64,000 bases of DNA from Culex pipiens pallens (lineage: Eukaryota > Arthropoda > Insecta > Diptera > Culicidae): the NCBI RefSeq assembly GCF_016801865.2, contig NC_068938.1, forward strand, positions 47,823,808 to 47,887,807, given 5' to 3'. A program made the translations under genes and the position numbers. The notes beneath the pieces are model-generated. The model made no database searches. It was not told where the DNA came from and saw only the letters and a list, made by a program, of their open reading frames with translations. This document shows positions 20,563 to 33,091 of the stretch, one piece after another. Positions within the stretch are counted from its first letter, which is position 1; each line of letters starts with the position of its first letter.

Positions 20563-23361
20563 ACATATTGACAGTAGCTGTAATAGTCATGATAGTAATA
20601 AATTTGAGCTTTCATAAGGAATTTTTTTTATTAAAATTATTTATTTTCTTTTATTAAAATTACTGTATCCTGGCACTGAATTGATTAAGAAAAAAAAAAA
20701 TTCAAAAAACAAATTTATTAGAGAGTATTTACCTACAAGATGAAGGTATTGCGTGCGCCAAATTTTATTGAGTTGGATTCTAGAGATTGTTTTTATAAGA
20801 CAAATTATTTCATTTTAAAATTTTTAATTTTTATATAATCAATCATTATGATGCAGCTCAGTATTTATTTTTGTATGTTTTAATTAAATTTTGCTTCAAT
20901 TAAAATTTTGAAAGTTTACAAATTTTCGGATATTTTTTCTGGTTTTATCACAATTGCTTCGTTTGTTTTTATGCGTGGAGGAAATTCTTGAAATCTTACA
21001 GTTTTCATAAGTTGATTGAGTTCATGTGAAATCAATTTCAATGTTTATCGATTGGTTGTGCAAACGAATTCTACTTAAAAGCTATAAATATTTGTTCTGA
21101 GTTTTCCTCGTTCTATCCAAAATAGCAAGAATCAAATCAGGCTTACAAATTGGTACTGTTTCGTCTTTTGTTTGAAATGTGGGATGAAAGGTTGTGATGA
21201 TTTTCTCAGTAACAACCACCCCCACTTTGTTTTGCGTATACCTTCATTCGAAATGATATCACTCCACAGTGTGCCGCACAAACTTTTTAATGGCACCCCA
21301 TCCGGTGTAATTATTTTCGCAAGTTTATTCCAGACTGAGTGGGTCGTCTTCTCCGGATGAAAAACTTCCTAATTGACCCGTTTTCCAATTACCCATCATA
21401 TGTGGGTCCTTGTTTGTGAGTGTAAGTGGAAGTGTGTGTATTTGTTCTCCCGGTCAGGCTTTTTCGCAGGATCCAACACGGTGAATTCCAGAACGAGAAG
21501 GCTTCGTCCCTTTTGTCATTTTCCACAGACACACATTACAGATGAAAGCTTTTTGGACGAGTGTGTAAGTGCACGGAGAAAAATCATGCGTTTAAAAAAT
21601 ATAACATTTTGTATTTTTTGTGATGAAATAATGTTGGAAATTTTAATTGAAAGAATTATTTTATTTTAAATGTTTTTATTAAAAAAAACTATTTGCCACA
21701 GTGGTCACAGTTGTGCACATTCCGGGGAAAAACAGGACAACCGTGTAGCACTGGAGCAGTGCTCCCAGCTAACTGGAAGTCATGGCAAAACCGCAGCTCG
21801 CAAAGGCGTGTGGCGGAAAATGGGGACAATTTTGCTTGATTAAACCCAACATGACCTAATCAACACGAGGACGGGCAGCGTGTGTACTTGGGGCACCTTC
21901 CATGTGTGTGAGTGTTCGTATTTGTTTGTCAGGGTGGATACATCCAAACGAGCTAGAAGGTTTGTAATTTCATTGTTAAAGTAGAACGTTACGACCATCA
22001 GTAAGGAATGGTTCTAGTTTGAAACTGACAAGATAATTTCTGAAAATCCAACTTGATCATCCGATTTCGATCAACTTGAAGTGTTTCTCCCCGGGGAGCA
22101 CCCCCTAGATCCAATCGAATCCTTTTAATATTTTCCTTTCCCTTTTCCTCAGTCATCATTCATCGATGCCCGGTCAAACGGTATCTTTTCGAAATTGTTG
22201 AACCCTTTTAAATCCCGGGCAACAAATGGTCGTCGTATTCTTTTCCCCACAATTTTTTTTTATTCGCAAACCGATTCCGCACTGATTCTTCGAGGAAAAG
22301 CACTCCTACCGGTATCATACCATCCCCAGGGTTTGACCTTTTTGCTAAGTAAACCGTTTGGATCCTCCCTCTGATTTTTCGTCTGCTCCGGAATAATATG
22401 CCTCATTTTTGGTATACGTGTTGAACCCAGCAGCAGCCGAGCATAATGTTATTTTTGAGATTCATTTCAAACAAATCCTTGAGCTGGCTGGCTCTCCTTC
22501 AAGATGGAAAAAAATGGTTAAGGTTAGTGATGACGTCATTTTTAGGGAGGTTTTTGAATGTTATCTACTGTGTGAGTGTGTGTGTAGAAAATGTGAAAGG
22601 TTTCAATTGTGAGGTCATTGCTAAGGATTGATGTTTTTATACCTTGATTTTAAAAAGTAAAAGAAAAAATAATAAAAACTCTTCATTTGCATGTATAACG
22701 TAAAAATAAACTAGCGATTGTCAATAAATACATTTGATAACAAATGAGTTTTACTACTATTAAATTGAAAAAAACTTGGTAAATCGTTTGTAAACCATTT
22801 TTAATTTATTCATTATATTGTAATCCAAAAAAAGGATTCTTAATTAATTCATAAATTTTAAACTTTGGGACCACAGTTCAGAAAAAAATGCTACGAACCA
22901 TTCAATTTATTCTAACAGAGCTGAGGTACACAAAACTTTAATCAAAATTGTATTAAAAAGAAAAAAAGATTGAAATATTAACCTTGGAAAGGACCATGAA
23001 ATTTAATTAAGAATTCCCTTAGAACAAGAGAGCACAGAGGCATAGAATTTTTATTCTTCAATTGTATGAAAATTGTTAGAATTTTAGTTGTACATAGATC
23101 TGCAAAATGCGTAGCGCTTTGAATATTTTATATTTGATTTTAGTATTTTTTAAAGACCGAGTATTATGTTTACGTATATTTCTGATTTAAAACTTGGAAA
23201 AAAAAATATTCTTCATCAAAAACCGGCAGCTGGGGCAAATCAGTAAAAATGTAACGAATTAAGACAGCTTAATAAGCAATTTTTGCCAATTGTATAATTT
23301 TATTATTGATTTCGGTTAAACAGGAATAAAACAAAACAATATGCTAATTATGCTTTATACA
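20563..23361. other. No gene recognised
   Basis: AT-rich with a GC-richer stretch at 21150-22600. Short frames (for example 21373-21669 and 22409-22612) show no domain or splice support. A hint of the CACGGAGA terminal motif occurs at 21572. Confidence 0.4.
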
Positions 23362-23374
23362 TAACATGAATTTT

Positions 23375-24646
23375 CATTCCTTTGTGGACCATCATTCAGT
23401 GAGGTACTCCTGGATTTTAGCTCCTGAAAAGTGCTTCAAAAGTGCAAAAATGCCTCAGGGCAAGAAAAAGAGGCGGTCCTCACCAGCAGGATCGGCAGAT
23501 TTGAAGAAGCTAAAGAATGCCGAAGCGCTACCCTCCCTGTGGACGTGAGCGAGAAGGAAGAATTTGAACGACGGGAAAAGTTGCCACCCATTTTTGTGAA
23601 GAGCTCAAAACTCTTAAGTTAAACGTGATCGAAGTCTTCAAGATGACGAGACACAACAAGGACATCAAGTATCGTGATCAACTGTACCTGGTTCATTTCG
23701 AGAAAGGATCGACAACGCCGTCTGAGCTGAAAGCAGTTCGGGCAATTTTCAACATCATCGTGTCTTGGGAACGTTATCGTCCAGTGCACCGTGAAGTGAC
23801 ACAGTGTTCGAACTGTTTGCAGTTTGGACATGGAGGAAGGAACTGTTTCATCAAGAGTCGTTGTGCAACCTGCGGAGGTGAGCACAAAACTCAAGCTTGC
23901 AACACAATCAACGAGAACATTGAAGCCAAATGCTTCAATTGCGGCGGCGACCATTCGACCAAGAATCGAAGCTGCCCAAAACGAGCTGAGTTTGTAAAAA
24001 TTCGGCAGCAAGCGACGACGAGGCACCAATCAAATCGTCGCAAAACACCACCAGCATACACGGACGTGGATTTTCCTGCTTTGGCGTCACCGGGAGCAGG
24101 ATCTGTTCGAGTGGTTCCAAATCTGCAGCCATTGCCGTTGAATCAGCGGCAAAGAGTTGCAGAGAATACAACACCTCCAGGCTTCAGTCAGCAACCGAGG
24201 GAAAACCAACCAACATCAACGGGTGAAGGCAGTAGTGACCTGTTTTCACCACAAGAACTTCTGAACATTTTCATCGAGATGACAACAACTCTGCGTGGGT
24301 GCAAAACTCGCCAGGAACAAGTAAGAACTCTTGAAGCATTCATCTTAAAATACAGTTCGTAGTTTACTCGTTCTAGTGATTTTGAATATTTCAATGGATT
24401 TATTTTTTTAGTTTTAGGTTAGGATTAGTTGTTAAAGTGATTTTTTTTCTTTTTTACCCAAATGTATTCAATTCAATGCAATAATGTAAAACAATTTGAA
24501 GCAAATAAATAAATGTGATCAGTTCATAATAAAACGAAAAATACAACAAAGATGAAGAGCATTAGGCCATACCACTTATCATGTAAAAGAAATGTAATTA
24601 TTATAAGAATGTTCAATAAAGACATATTTAATTTCAAAAAAAATTT
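23375..24646 (+). mobile_element. Gag-only Jockey-like non-LTR retroposon
   Basis: The element is flanked by the 13-bp direct repeat taacatgaatttt at 23362-23374 and 24647-24659. It holds a gag-like ORF1 (two frameshifts), a 3' region with an AATAAA signal and an A-rich tail. There is no endonuclease or reverse transcriptase. It is about 1.27 kb, where autonomous Jockey-clade elements are several kb. Confidence 0.85.
23450..24362 (+). pseudogene. ORF1 (gag-like) of a Jockey-type element, frameshifted
   Basis: The ATG at 23450 opens a basic MPQGKKKRR N-terminus that stops at 23548. The reading continues in a second frame to about 23600 and then in a third frame to the stop at 24362. The third frame (about 245 residues) carries three zinc knuckles: CSNCLQFGHGGRNC (CX2CX4HX4C), CATCGGEHKTQAC (CX2CX3HX4C) and CFNCGGDHSTKNRSC (CX2CX3HX6C), the pattern of Jockey/I ORF1 proteins that bind nucleic acid. 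The two shifts make the full protein unlikely to be produced. Confidence 0.85.
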
Positions 24647-24659
24647 TAACATGAATTTT

Positions 24660-25365
24660 TAAACTTATGTTTTTTTTATTGACTGATATCATTTTATTTG
24701 CTGTTTAATTTTTTTTCAGAATTTTTGAAAGAAGTTTTTTGAGATTTCTGGTCACGTCATTAAAAAAAGTTAAAGAAATATATTATAAGACACTAATTTA
24801 ATTTGAATCACATTGGATTACAAATTGTGGTTAGTTAAAAATCCAAACCATAATAAAGAACAAACAAAAATCCATTTTGAAATGTCTTTTAAGCTATCTG
24901 AAAACTGCTGTCGTGGTTTAGATTGAAGGTTATCACCAATTAATATTATTGAGCTAATTCTAATTAGAGCTGAAACTTCCGGATCCGGAAATCCGGATGA
25001 TTTACATTTTTTCTATATAAAATCAGATATCATCTTTTCAATTAAACCAAATCATAAAATATGTACGAAAATCGAATCAGAACTGAAATTTATTTGGGTA
25101 AAAATATTTGTAGAACCAAAAATATACTTAGGAATAGAAATTTAACGAAACGGATACTTAGTCGGATAAAAGAATTCGATCACAAATAATGTGATACATA
25201 ATTAAAGGTCTTTTGAATACCTGTAAAATTATTTTGTTTCGTCTTCATGTCGCCCCACAGTTTTGAGACAAAGTAGGCATAGATGAGTTAGTTCATTTTC
25301 TAATAGAATTATCAATGCTGCAAGTTATCCGGATATCAGTAGTCTCAGCTTTAAATTCTTACAAT
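24660..25365. other. AT-rich DNA, no gene
   Basis: No ORF, TIR or RNA gene seen. Confidence 0.5.
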
Positions 25366-25396
25366 GGAGCAATTCTCTGAGTTTTCGGTCATTCGA

Positions 25397-26270
25397 TTTT
25401 GCCTTCCTCACTGAGGTAAGGCTATAATCCTGCTCTAAAATTGAACTTTTTATTAAAAGCTCGAAAACCCACCTTGATGTATACATATCGACTCAGAATC
25501 GAAAACTGAACAAATGTCTGTGTGTATGTGTGTGTGTATGTGTGTGTGTATGTGTGTGTGTATGTGACCAATAATGTCACGCAGTTTTCTCAGCACTGGC
25601 TGAACCGATTTTGACCAAACCAGTCGCATTCGACTTGGTTTAGGGGACCATACGGTGCTATTGAATTGTTTGAAGTTTCGATAAGTAGTTCAAAAGTTAT
25701 GTATAAAAATGTGTTTTCGCATATTTTCGGAAGATGAATAAATGGCAGTAAACTGAACCAAACATCATCATGTTATACATCGTTATTTAGGTAATTGAAA
25801 GACCTTTCCAACGAGTCCACAACTTTGAAGATCTGGCAACCCTGTCTCGAGTTATAACCACTTAAGTGATATTTATGTACTTTTTTGTAGCCGGATCTCA
25901 TTTAAATGTATGTAAACAATGTCCGGATCCATCATCCGACACATCGTTGGTTAGATAATTGAAAGACCTTTCCAACGAATCTACAACATTGAAGATCTGG
26001 CAACCCTGTCTCGAGTTCTGACCACTTAAGTGATATTTATGTACTTTTTTTGTAGCCGTATCTCATTTAAATGTATGTAAACAATGTCCGGATCCATCAT
26101 CCGACCCATCCCTGTCTCGAGTTCTGACCACTTATAATGCCACTTATGAGCCCTTGAGTGATATGTGTGTTTTTTTGGATCAATTTTGTGTCCAAACCCA
26201 TCATATTACATATCACCCATTGTTGGAAAAGAGTGAGGAAGGCACCAACCACATAGGTGGATTAAGTTAG
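25397..26270. mobile_element. Inserted repeat with inverted ends (GCCTTCCTCAC family), copy 1
   Basis: Its start gccttcctcac and near-end gtgaggaaggc are inverted. It interrupts the 25366-28173 palindrome, as shown by the uninterrupted copy at 363-410. It contains a GT-rich microsatellite (25505-25563) and a tandem duplication of about 150 bp (gacctttccaacga twice). A second copy lies at 47168-47806. Confidence 0.75.
25505..25563. repeat. TG-rich microsatellite
   Basis: (TATGTGTGTGTG)n inside the 25397-26270 element. Confidence 0.9.
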
Positions 26271-28179
26271 TTTTTTTTGTATTTTTTAATCCGACTGAAA
26301 CTTTTTTGGTGCCTTCGGTATGCCCAAAGAAGCCATTTTGCATCATTAGTTTGTCCATATAATTTTCCATACAAATTTGGCAGCTGTCCATACAAAAATG
26401 ATATGTGAAAATTCAAAAATCTGTATCTTTTGAAGGAATTTTTTGATCGAATTGGTGTCTTCGACAAAGTTGTAGGTATGGATATGGACTACACTGAAAA
26501 AAAATTATACACGGTAAAAAAGTTGTTGATGATTTTTTATTTAACTTTTTGTCCCTAAAACTTGATTTGCGAAAAAACACTATTTTTAATTTTTTTTATT
26601 TTTTATATGTTTTAGAGGACATAAAATGCCAACTTTTCAGAAATTTCCAGAATGGGCAAAAAATCTTTGACCGAGTTATGATTTTTTGAATCAATACTGA
26701 TTTTTTTCAAAAAATCGAAATATCGGTCGCAAAAATTTTTCAACTTCATTTTTCGATGTAAAATCGAATTTGCAATCAAAAAGTACTTGAGTGAATTTTT
26801 GATAAAGTGCACCGTTTTCAAGTTATAGCCATTTTTAGGTAACTTTTTTGAAAATAGTCGCAGTTTTTAATTTTTTAAAAATTGTGCCCATATTTGCCCA
26901 CCTTTGAAAAAATATTTTTGAAAAGCTGAGAAAATTCTCTATATTTTGCTTTATTGAACATTGTTGATGCGACCCATAGTTGCTGAGATATTGCTATGCA
27001 AAGGCTAAAAAACAGGAAAATTGATGTTTTCTAAGTCTCACCCAAACAACCCACAATTTTCTAATGTCGATATCTCAGCAACTATAGGTCCGATTTACAA
27101 TGTTAAAACATGAAACATTCGTGAAATTTTCCGATCTTTTCGAAAAAAATATTTTCAAAAATTTAAAATCAAGACTAACATTTTAAACGGGCCAAACATT
27201 CAATATTACGCCCATTTGAAATGTTAGTCTTGATTTTAAATTTTTGAAAATATTTTTTCGAAAAGATTGGAAAATTTCACAAATGTTTCATGTTTTAACA
27301 TTGTAAATCGGACCTATAGTTGCTGAGATATCGACATTAGAAAATGTTGGGTTGTTTGGGTGAGACTTAGAAAACATCAATTTTCCTGTTTTTTAGCCTT
27401 TGCATAGCAATATCTCAGCAACTATGGGTCGCATCAACAAAGTTCAATAAAGCAAAATATAGAGAATTTTCTCAGCTTTTCAAAAATATTTTTTTTCAAA
27501 GGTGGGCAAACATGGGCACTAATTATAAAAAATGAAAAACTGCGACAATTTTCAAAAAAGTTACCTAAAAATGGCTATAGCTTGAAAACGGTGTACTTTA
27601 TCAAAAATTCACTCAAGTACTTTTTGATTTCAAATTCGATTTTACATCGAAAAATGAAGTTGAAAAATTTTTGCGACCGATATTTCGATTTTTTGAAAAA
27701 ATCAGTATTGATTCAAAAAATCATAACTCGGTCAAAGATTTTTTGCCCATTCTAGAAATTTCTGAAAAGTTGGCATTTTATGTCCTCTAAAACATATCAA
27801 AAAATAAAAAAAATTAAAAATAGTGTTTTTTTGCAAATCAAGTTTTAGTGACAAAAAGTTAAATAAAAAATCACCAAAATTTTTTTTACCGTGTATCATT
27901 TTTTTTCAGTGTAGTCCATATCCATACCTACAACTTTGCCGAAGACACCAAATCGATCAAAAAATTCCTTCAAAAGATGCCGATTTTTGAATTTTCACAT
28001 ATCATTTTTGTATGAGCAGCTGCCAAATTTGTATGGAAAATTATATGGACAAACTAATGATGCAAAATGGCTTCTTTGGGCATACCGAAGGCACCAAAAA
28101 AGTTCCAGCCGGATTAAAAAATACAAAAATTAAAATTAAAGAAAAAAGACCGATTCCGTAGAGAACTGCTCAATGATTT

Positions 28180-28790
28180 TATGACTGTTTCAAAAATTTC
28201 CCGGGAATCCCGAGATTTAAAAAAATATTTTTCCCGTTTCCCGGGAAATTCATAACCGGAGAAAAATGGTCAACTCATTTAAGTGGCTAGGTGCACGTTA
28301 TCAAAAAATCTGCACGTTATCAAAAAATTGCAAAGTACTTTTTGATTGCAAAAAAAAATTTTTTTTTTCGTCAATTTTGTTTTTAAGAAACCATAACTCG
28401 GCGGCTCATAAATTGCGTTTTTTGTCCCCTAGAAAATATTTGAATTTTGAGAAGTTTATTTTTTGTGAAACAAAGGTAACTAAAAATTCGGAAAGTTTTT
28501 TCCATGCACCTATTTTTCTAAATATTTCTCGTCAATACCTACAACTTTGCCCAAGGCACCATTTGATCAGAAAATTCCTTCAAAAGTTATATATTTTCGA
28601 ATATGTACGAACAATTTTGAATGAACAGCTGTCAAAATGGTATGGAGACATGTATGGGCACACTAATGACACAAAATTGCATATTTGGTCATAGGGAAAG
28701 CCTCGACATAATATGAGCCATATAAAAAATACAACAATATAAAAATGGTCGAAACCGGCTGATTTCGTTGAGAATTGCAAATGTTAAGTT
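28180..28790. repeat. Diverged fragment of the palindrome family
   Basis: Contains diverged matches to the right arm (acctacaactttgcc, attccttcaaaag, gaacagctgtcaaa). The short frame at 28266-28694 is a by-product. Confidence 0.6.
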
Positions 28791-30709
28791 TATGTTTATG
28801 GTTTTTATTTTGCCTTTAATTTCCACAATTTTACATTTTTTGAAATCTCATGATAGGTGATATCTTTAGATTTTATCTTTGGAAAAGATTTTGCCGAATT
28901 TTCAAATATTCAATCAAATGAAAACTATGAAATAATCAACCAGAAAAAAACAACAAAACATATTTGAAGTATGTTTTCCGGGGTTTAGCACAATTTAAAC
29001 TGCTTGATTTAAAGATTGCGACAAGTTTGTCCCACACATTGTTTTCATTGTTGAAGATTATTTTCAACATCAAAAATAAATTGATACAAATAAAATAATG
29101 ATAAATTAATTAAATGAAATATGAAATGTTGTAGTAATGTGACTAGCTATTATTCAAGTTTTCAAAACAGAGAGTTAAAATCTCAAATGTGTTTATTACC
29201 AAACTTGAACTCATAACTCAAGCACATTTTGTTATACCAAAAATTATGACAAATCTCGCAGTCGTGCCAAGAATAATTACAACTTTACGATGTTTTTGAA
29301 TGGCAACCAAATTTAAACGATAAATTCCTCCAAATTTAGACATCTCCCAAGAGTACATTTCGCTGGAATATTTACCAATCCAACCCACTCACTTAGAATT
29401 TGAAACGCTCCACTCAGATATAACGTACCTTGTTGCAAATACCACCCACTCTAGCTTCCACTCCCCACCCACTCCACTAGCATCACACTCTCTGACGTCG
29501 TTGTCGTTGTGATCCTTTTCCTTTACCCTCTCTCGCCCTCTAGCAAACAGCGAATAATGGCAGGGCCCCTTCTTCTTCTTCATCATGAGCGTAACAAGCC
29601 GACACAAATTTCCTCACGTTTGGCATTAGTCCCCGTCAAAATTTTATTATCTGCATCACGAACCTGCCATCGAGCCGGGGAGACCCCTCTCCCCTTCCTC
29701 CCACGAAATACACCCCCGAAAAAGCTCACATTCAAGTCTTGTTGGCGATGCAACAAGGCTCTCTGTGGGTAAACAGGGCTGATTTTGGGTACGGTTTTGG
29801 TCGTTTTTTGGTTTTATTTAGTACGTTTGAGTTTTGTTACCCTAAGTGCGGTGTTTCAAAATGTGGTTATATGTCGGATTTTTTTTCTTTAAATTTGCTT
29901 ATTTATTTCTTTTTGACCACATGATTGCGAAATTTAAGTATTTCAAGTATTTAATTTAGTCAATTATATTAATTCACATTTTTATAAATGTCTAAAGTGC
30001 AGTGATACTGATTTTTTTAATTAATTTCCCATGTTGATACACCGTCCATCACGGTAGGTTGTCCTAGTCCTCCGTGCTAACCGACATAAATTTTACTGCA
30101 GTCCATTAAAATTCCGAGCGTCGCTCGTAAAACCTGAGGAAAATCAGAATAGCAGCAGAAGCAGCAAAGGCGACATCCCTTGCTGATGGTGTTTGTGTTG
30201 TTTTTCCCAGGGAAAAGAGCAGCAGCAGCAGCAGAAGAAAAGCGTGAACCTCCCGCAACTTTTTCCCGCCTCCTTCGTACAAGAGTGAAAAGCTCTTTGC
30301 TTTAGTATAACGTCTCTATGTGTATGTTGGCTGGTCTGATGAATCCTGTGCCCGAATCAGGCCGCTGCCGCCAGATAAAACAGCACTTTGCTTGCTTCTT
30401 TGCTAACTCACGGGTTGGCCTGCTTTTCTGCTCAGAATACACTTAGGGTGGTCGGTCGGTCGTTTGTTTGGTATGGTTCTGGTGTTCTGGAGAATCTCGT
30501 TTTATTTGCCTGAGATTGTCATTGGCGTAGCTGGCATTGCATCTTCTAAGGGATTATTTGATTGAATTCACGAGAAAGCATGGAAAGAGTTGAGGAATTG
30601 TTTTTTTTTAACTTTGGTTAAAAACATCTGTTTTTTTCTGTTGAGGTTTATTTTTTTAAATTATTGTTTATTGTTGTATTTTTTGTTTACACGTTTGTAA
30701 GCCTATGCT
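28791..30709. other. No gene recognised; GC-richer centre
   Basis: 29380-30440 is less repetitive and GC-richer than average, with short CAG-type runs (gcagcagcagcagcag near 30219). No domain is visible in its short frames. It may be conserved intronic sequence, but this cannot be judged here. Confidence 0.35.
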
Positions 30710-30719
30710 CTTACTGAGT

Positions 30720-31330
30720 TTGGTACACCCAAAATTCAGAATCGAGATAATCGTTATCTCAAAATTTATTGAGAGCTCAGTGCCAAAATCGATAGAATAA
30801 TAGAGGGATGGCGTCGCTATTTTTAGAACACTTTTTCCACTTTTTCTCATCGAAACCGACTACTTTATCGACTTTATTTTGCTGGGCGAGATAGGAAGCC
30901 GTCTATTTTTAGACGATGACTCAGCACTTTTCCACTCTTGCACTTAAAAAAACCAGATGGCAGCACGATGTAACGCCACGTCCCTATGGTACCAACTCAC
31001 ACCATCATAACAAATGAGTTCATTCGTTAGTTGAATCAATAAATCTCCAACAAGTGTCATACATCGACTTCTGACTTCTCCATGGTAACCAAGCTGTGGT
31101 GGCCGAGGCAGCTAAGTCATTGGATTGGTTTGTCAAAGGTCTCTGGTTCGATTCCCGTTGTCGACACTTTTGGTTTTTTGTTTGACGGATGAACTTTTTT
31201 TGCAAATGAACCTCGAGAGAATAGTTCTATCGCCCATCTCGAGCTGTGTTCTCTGCGTCCGTGAATGGTACCACTATTCTCTCGACTCGAGACCATCATT
31301 CTCTCGTACTAGCGCTGCCAGTTTTGGGTG
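30720..31330. repeat. Repeat region with a tRNA-like segment
   Basis: The outer ends ACACCCAAAA (30725) and TTTTGGGTGT (31322) are inverted, but the sequence just inside does not match, so the element call is tentative. A tRNA-like stretch is at 31096-31165. Confidence 0.35.
31096..31165 (+). ncRNA. tRNA-like module
   Basis: A-box-like GTGGCCGAGGCAGCTAAG and B box GGTTCGATTCC with a central ATTGGATTGGTTTGTCAA part. No good acceptor stem is seen, so it is a decayed tRNA-derived segment. Confidence 0.4.
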
Positions 31331-31680
31331 TAGAGAAGTGTTCAAAGTACTTTAAGAAAAAGTTTTCATAAAATTTTGAAAAGTTGAAATAGTTGATAAA
31401 CTATAATTAAGACAATGATTATGAATAGCATTATTTTAATATTCTCAAAGATTCTTTGGACAATTTTCCACTAGGAGAAGGTGAAATAAGTTTGTAAATA
31501 ATATATATTGTGTTTTTGAAATATAAGTCAAAACAATCTTCAAATTTATAGGCATTTTCAGTTGAACAAATTTCATATAAAATGTGGAAACTTTTGATTC
31601 GTGCATCGAATTCAGTTTAAAATGCAATATGAATCGATTAACTTATAAACAAAACTAGTTTTAATGAATTTCAGCCAACT
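31331..31680 (+). repeat. Dispersed repeat, copy 2
   Basis: Matches 18065-18480 in the same orientation over its length. Confidence 0.75.
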
Positions 31681-33091
31681 ATTTTGTAATGTACTGTTGA
31701 AAAAGCTTTTTTCAAAGATAATGCTTGGGCCTTATGTAGCCTATCCAAGTACACTAAAAATAATAATCTTGAGAAAAACCTTACCAGTTGGAAAATATTC
31801 CAACAATAAATCAAAATCCTATCAATTTCACCCCCATGCACGATATTTGAGTTTTCATTTTATTACTATAAAATTACGTTAACTTTTGGCGGATAAATCC
31901 ACAAAGAATTTTTTATAAAATTGCTCTTAAAGTTCTGTAATTACTGTTATTTTTGGTAAATTTGCTAGTACAAAACATAGAGTGAGAGAACAAATTTTGA
32001 TAATATTTCAGTTGTTATTTTGATTTGTATCTAAAAATAAAGTGGTTTTTTTTAAACATTCATCATATTTTAAAATAACATCAATCCATTTATCTTAGTC
32101 AAATACGAGAGATTGAACTTATTCATGTGTATGGTGCATTTGAACTTTAAACTATAATGTATTTGTTGTTTCGTTGAGCGGTTTAGCAGAATGCTTTACA
32201 GTGCAATAATGTATTTCTTTGTGGCTCTCACGATTTCGGTATTTGTCTTTTTCCGTGTGCGTACAGAATATTTGAAATTATATTTTTTTTAATCATATAT
32301 ACAATTGTTTACTGAACATGTGGGTGATGTTATTAGGACAAATTATCATTTTTCCCAAAAGAAAAACGACTCACGACTCACGAAAATGCGTAACAAAATT
32401 AACAAAAATACAATATTTTTGATTTTTATTGAAAAGATGATGCTTTTTCGTGATCATGTTCAATAAAATTAATCAGATCCTGTAATTGAAATTCAAATTT
32501 TAATTAAAGATCATTTTCGTGTTGGCAACACCTCAATCTTTCACAAAATGTTTGCATTTTTCGATGTGTTTAAAATCTATACGCAAACAATATAAAGACT
32601 AATAATTAGGCTAAAAAACGTGTGTTTTTTTGTAAGAAAACAATATTAGTGTGAACCTCATTCAGATTACTGTAACTTTCAAGCACATCTTGTTCCACAA
32701 CATATTTCAATAGAAATTGAAAATATTGTTTCCATTAATTTTGCGACGCATTTTATTGTGTTCTACTAGTTTTAGATACAGTCCTCAGAGCAACATGTCA
32801 CTTTATTATGCTTTGATATATTTTTATTACTTATTTCGGAATCGGAGTCGATAATTTGTTGAAAGCTGGAGTCAGCTAGAGTTGGAAGGTTGGAGGCGGA
32901 GTCGGTTTGAGCTAAAACCCGGAGCTCGAGTCGTAATCGGATTTGGAGACTGAAAATATCAATTTAATTCATATTTATTTGTTGTACAAATCAAAAATAT
33001 TATTTGCTTTGAAAATGACAAAATGAGTTTTGGAGATTACAAATTATTACAAATTATTACTTAAGAAATTATCACTTATACAATCATTCTA
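31681..33091. other. AT-rich DNA, no gene
   Basis: No coding or structural feature seen beyond low-complexity text. A run of gagtcgg-type words lies at 32840-32945. Confidence 0.45.

Larger units (their letters stand above)
25366..28173. mobile_element. Large palindromic (fold-back) element with an internal insertion
   Basis: Arms of about 930 bp (26271-27190 and 27205-28150) are near-perfect inverted copies around a loop near 27182-27220. The outer ends (gagcaattctctgag at 25368 and its complement near 28165) also match. The left arm is split by another repeat at 25397-26270. Fragments of this family occur at 363-1340, 28180-28790, 41790-42030, 56590-56744, 58303-58830 and 63500-63640. No transposase is visible. 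Confidence 0.85.
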
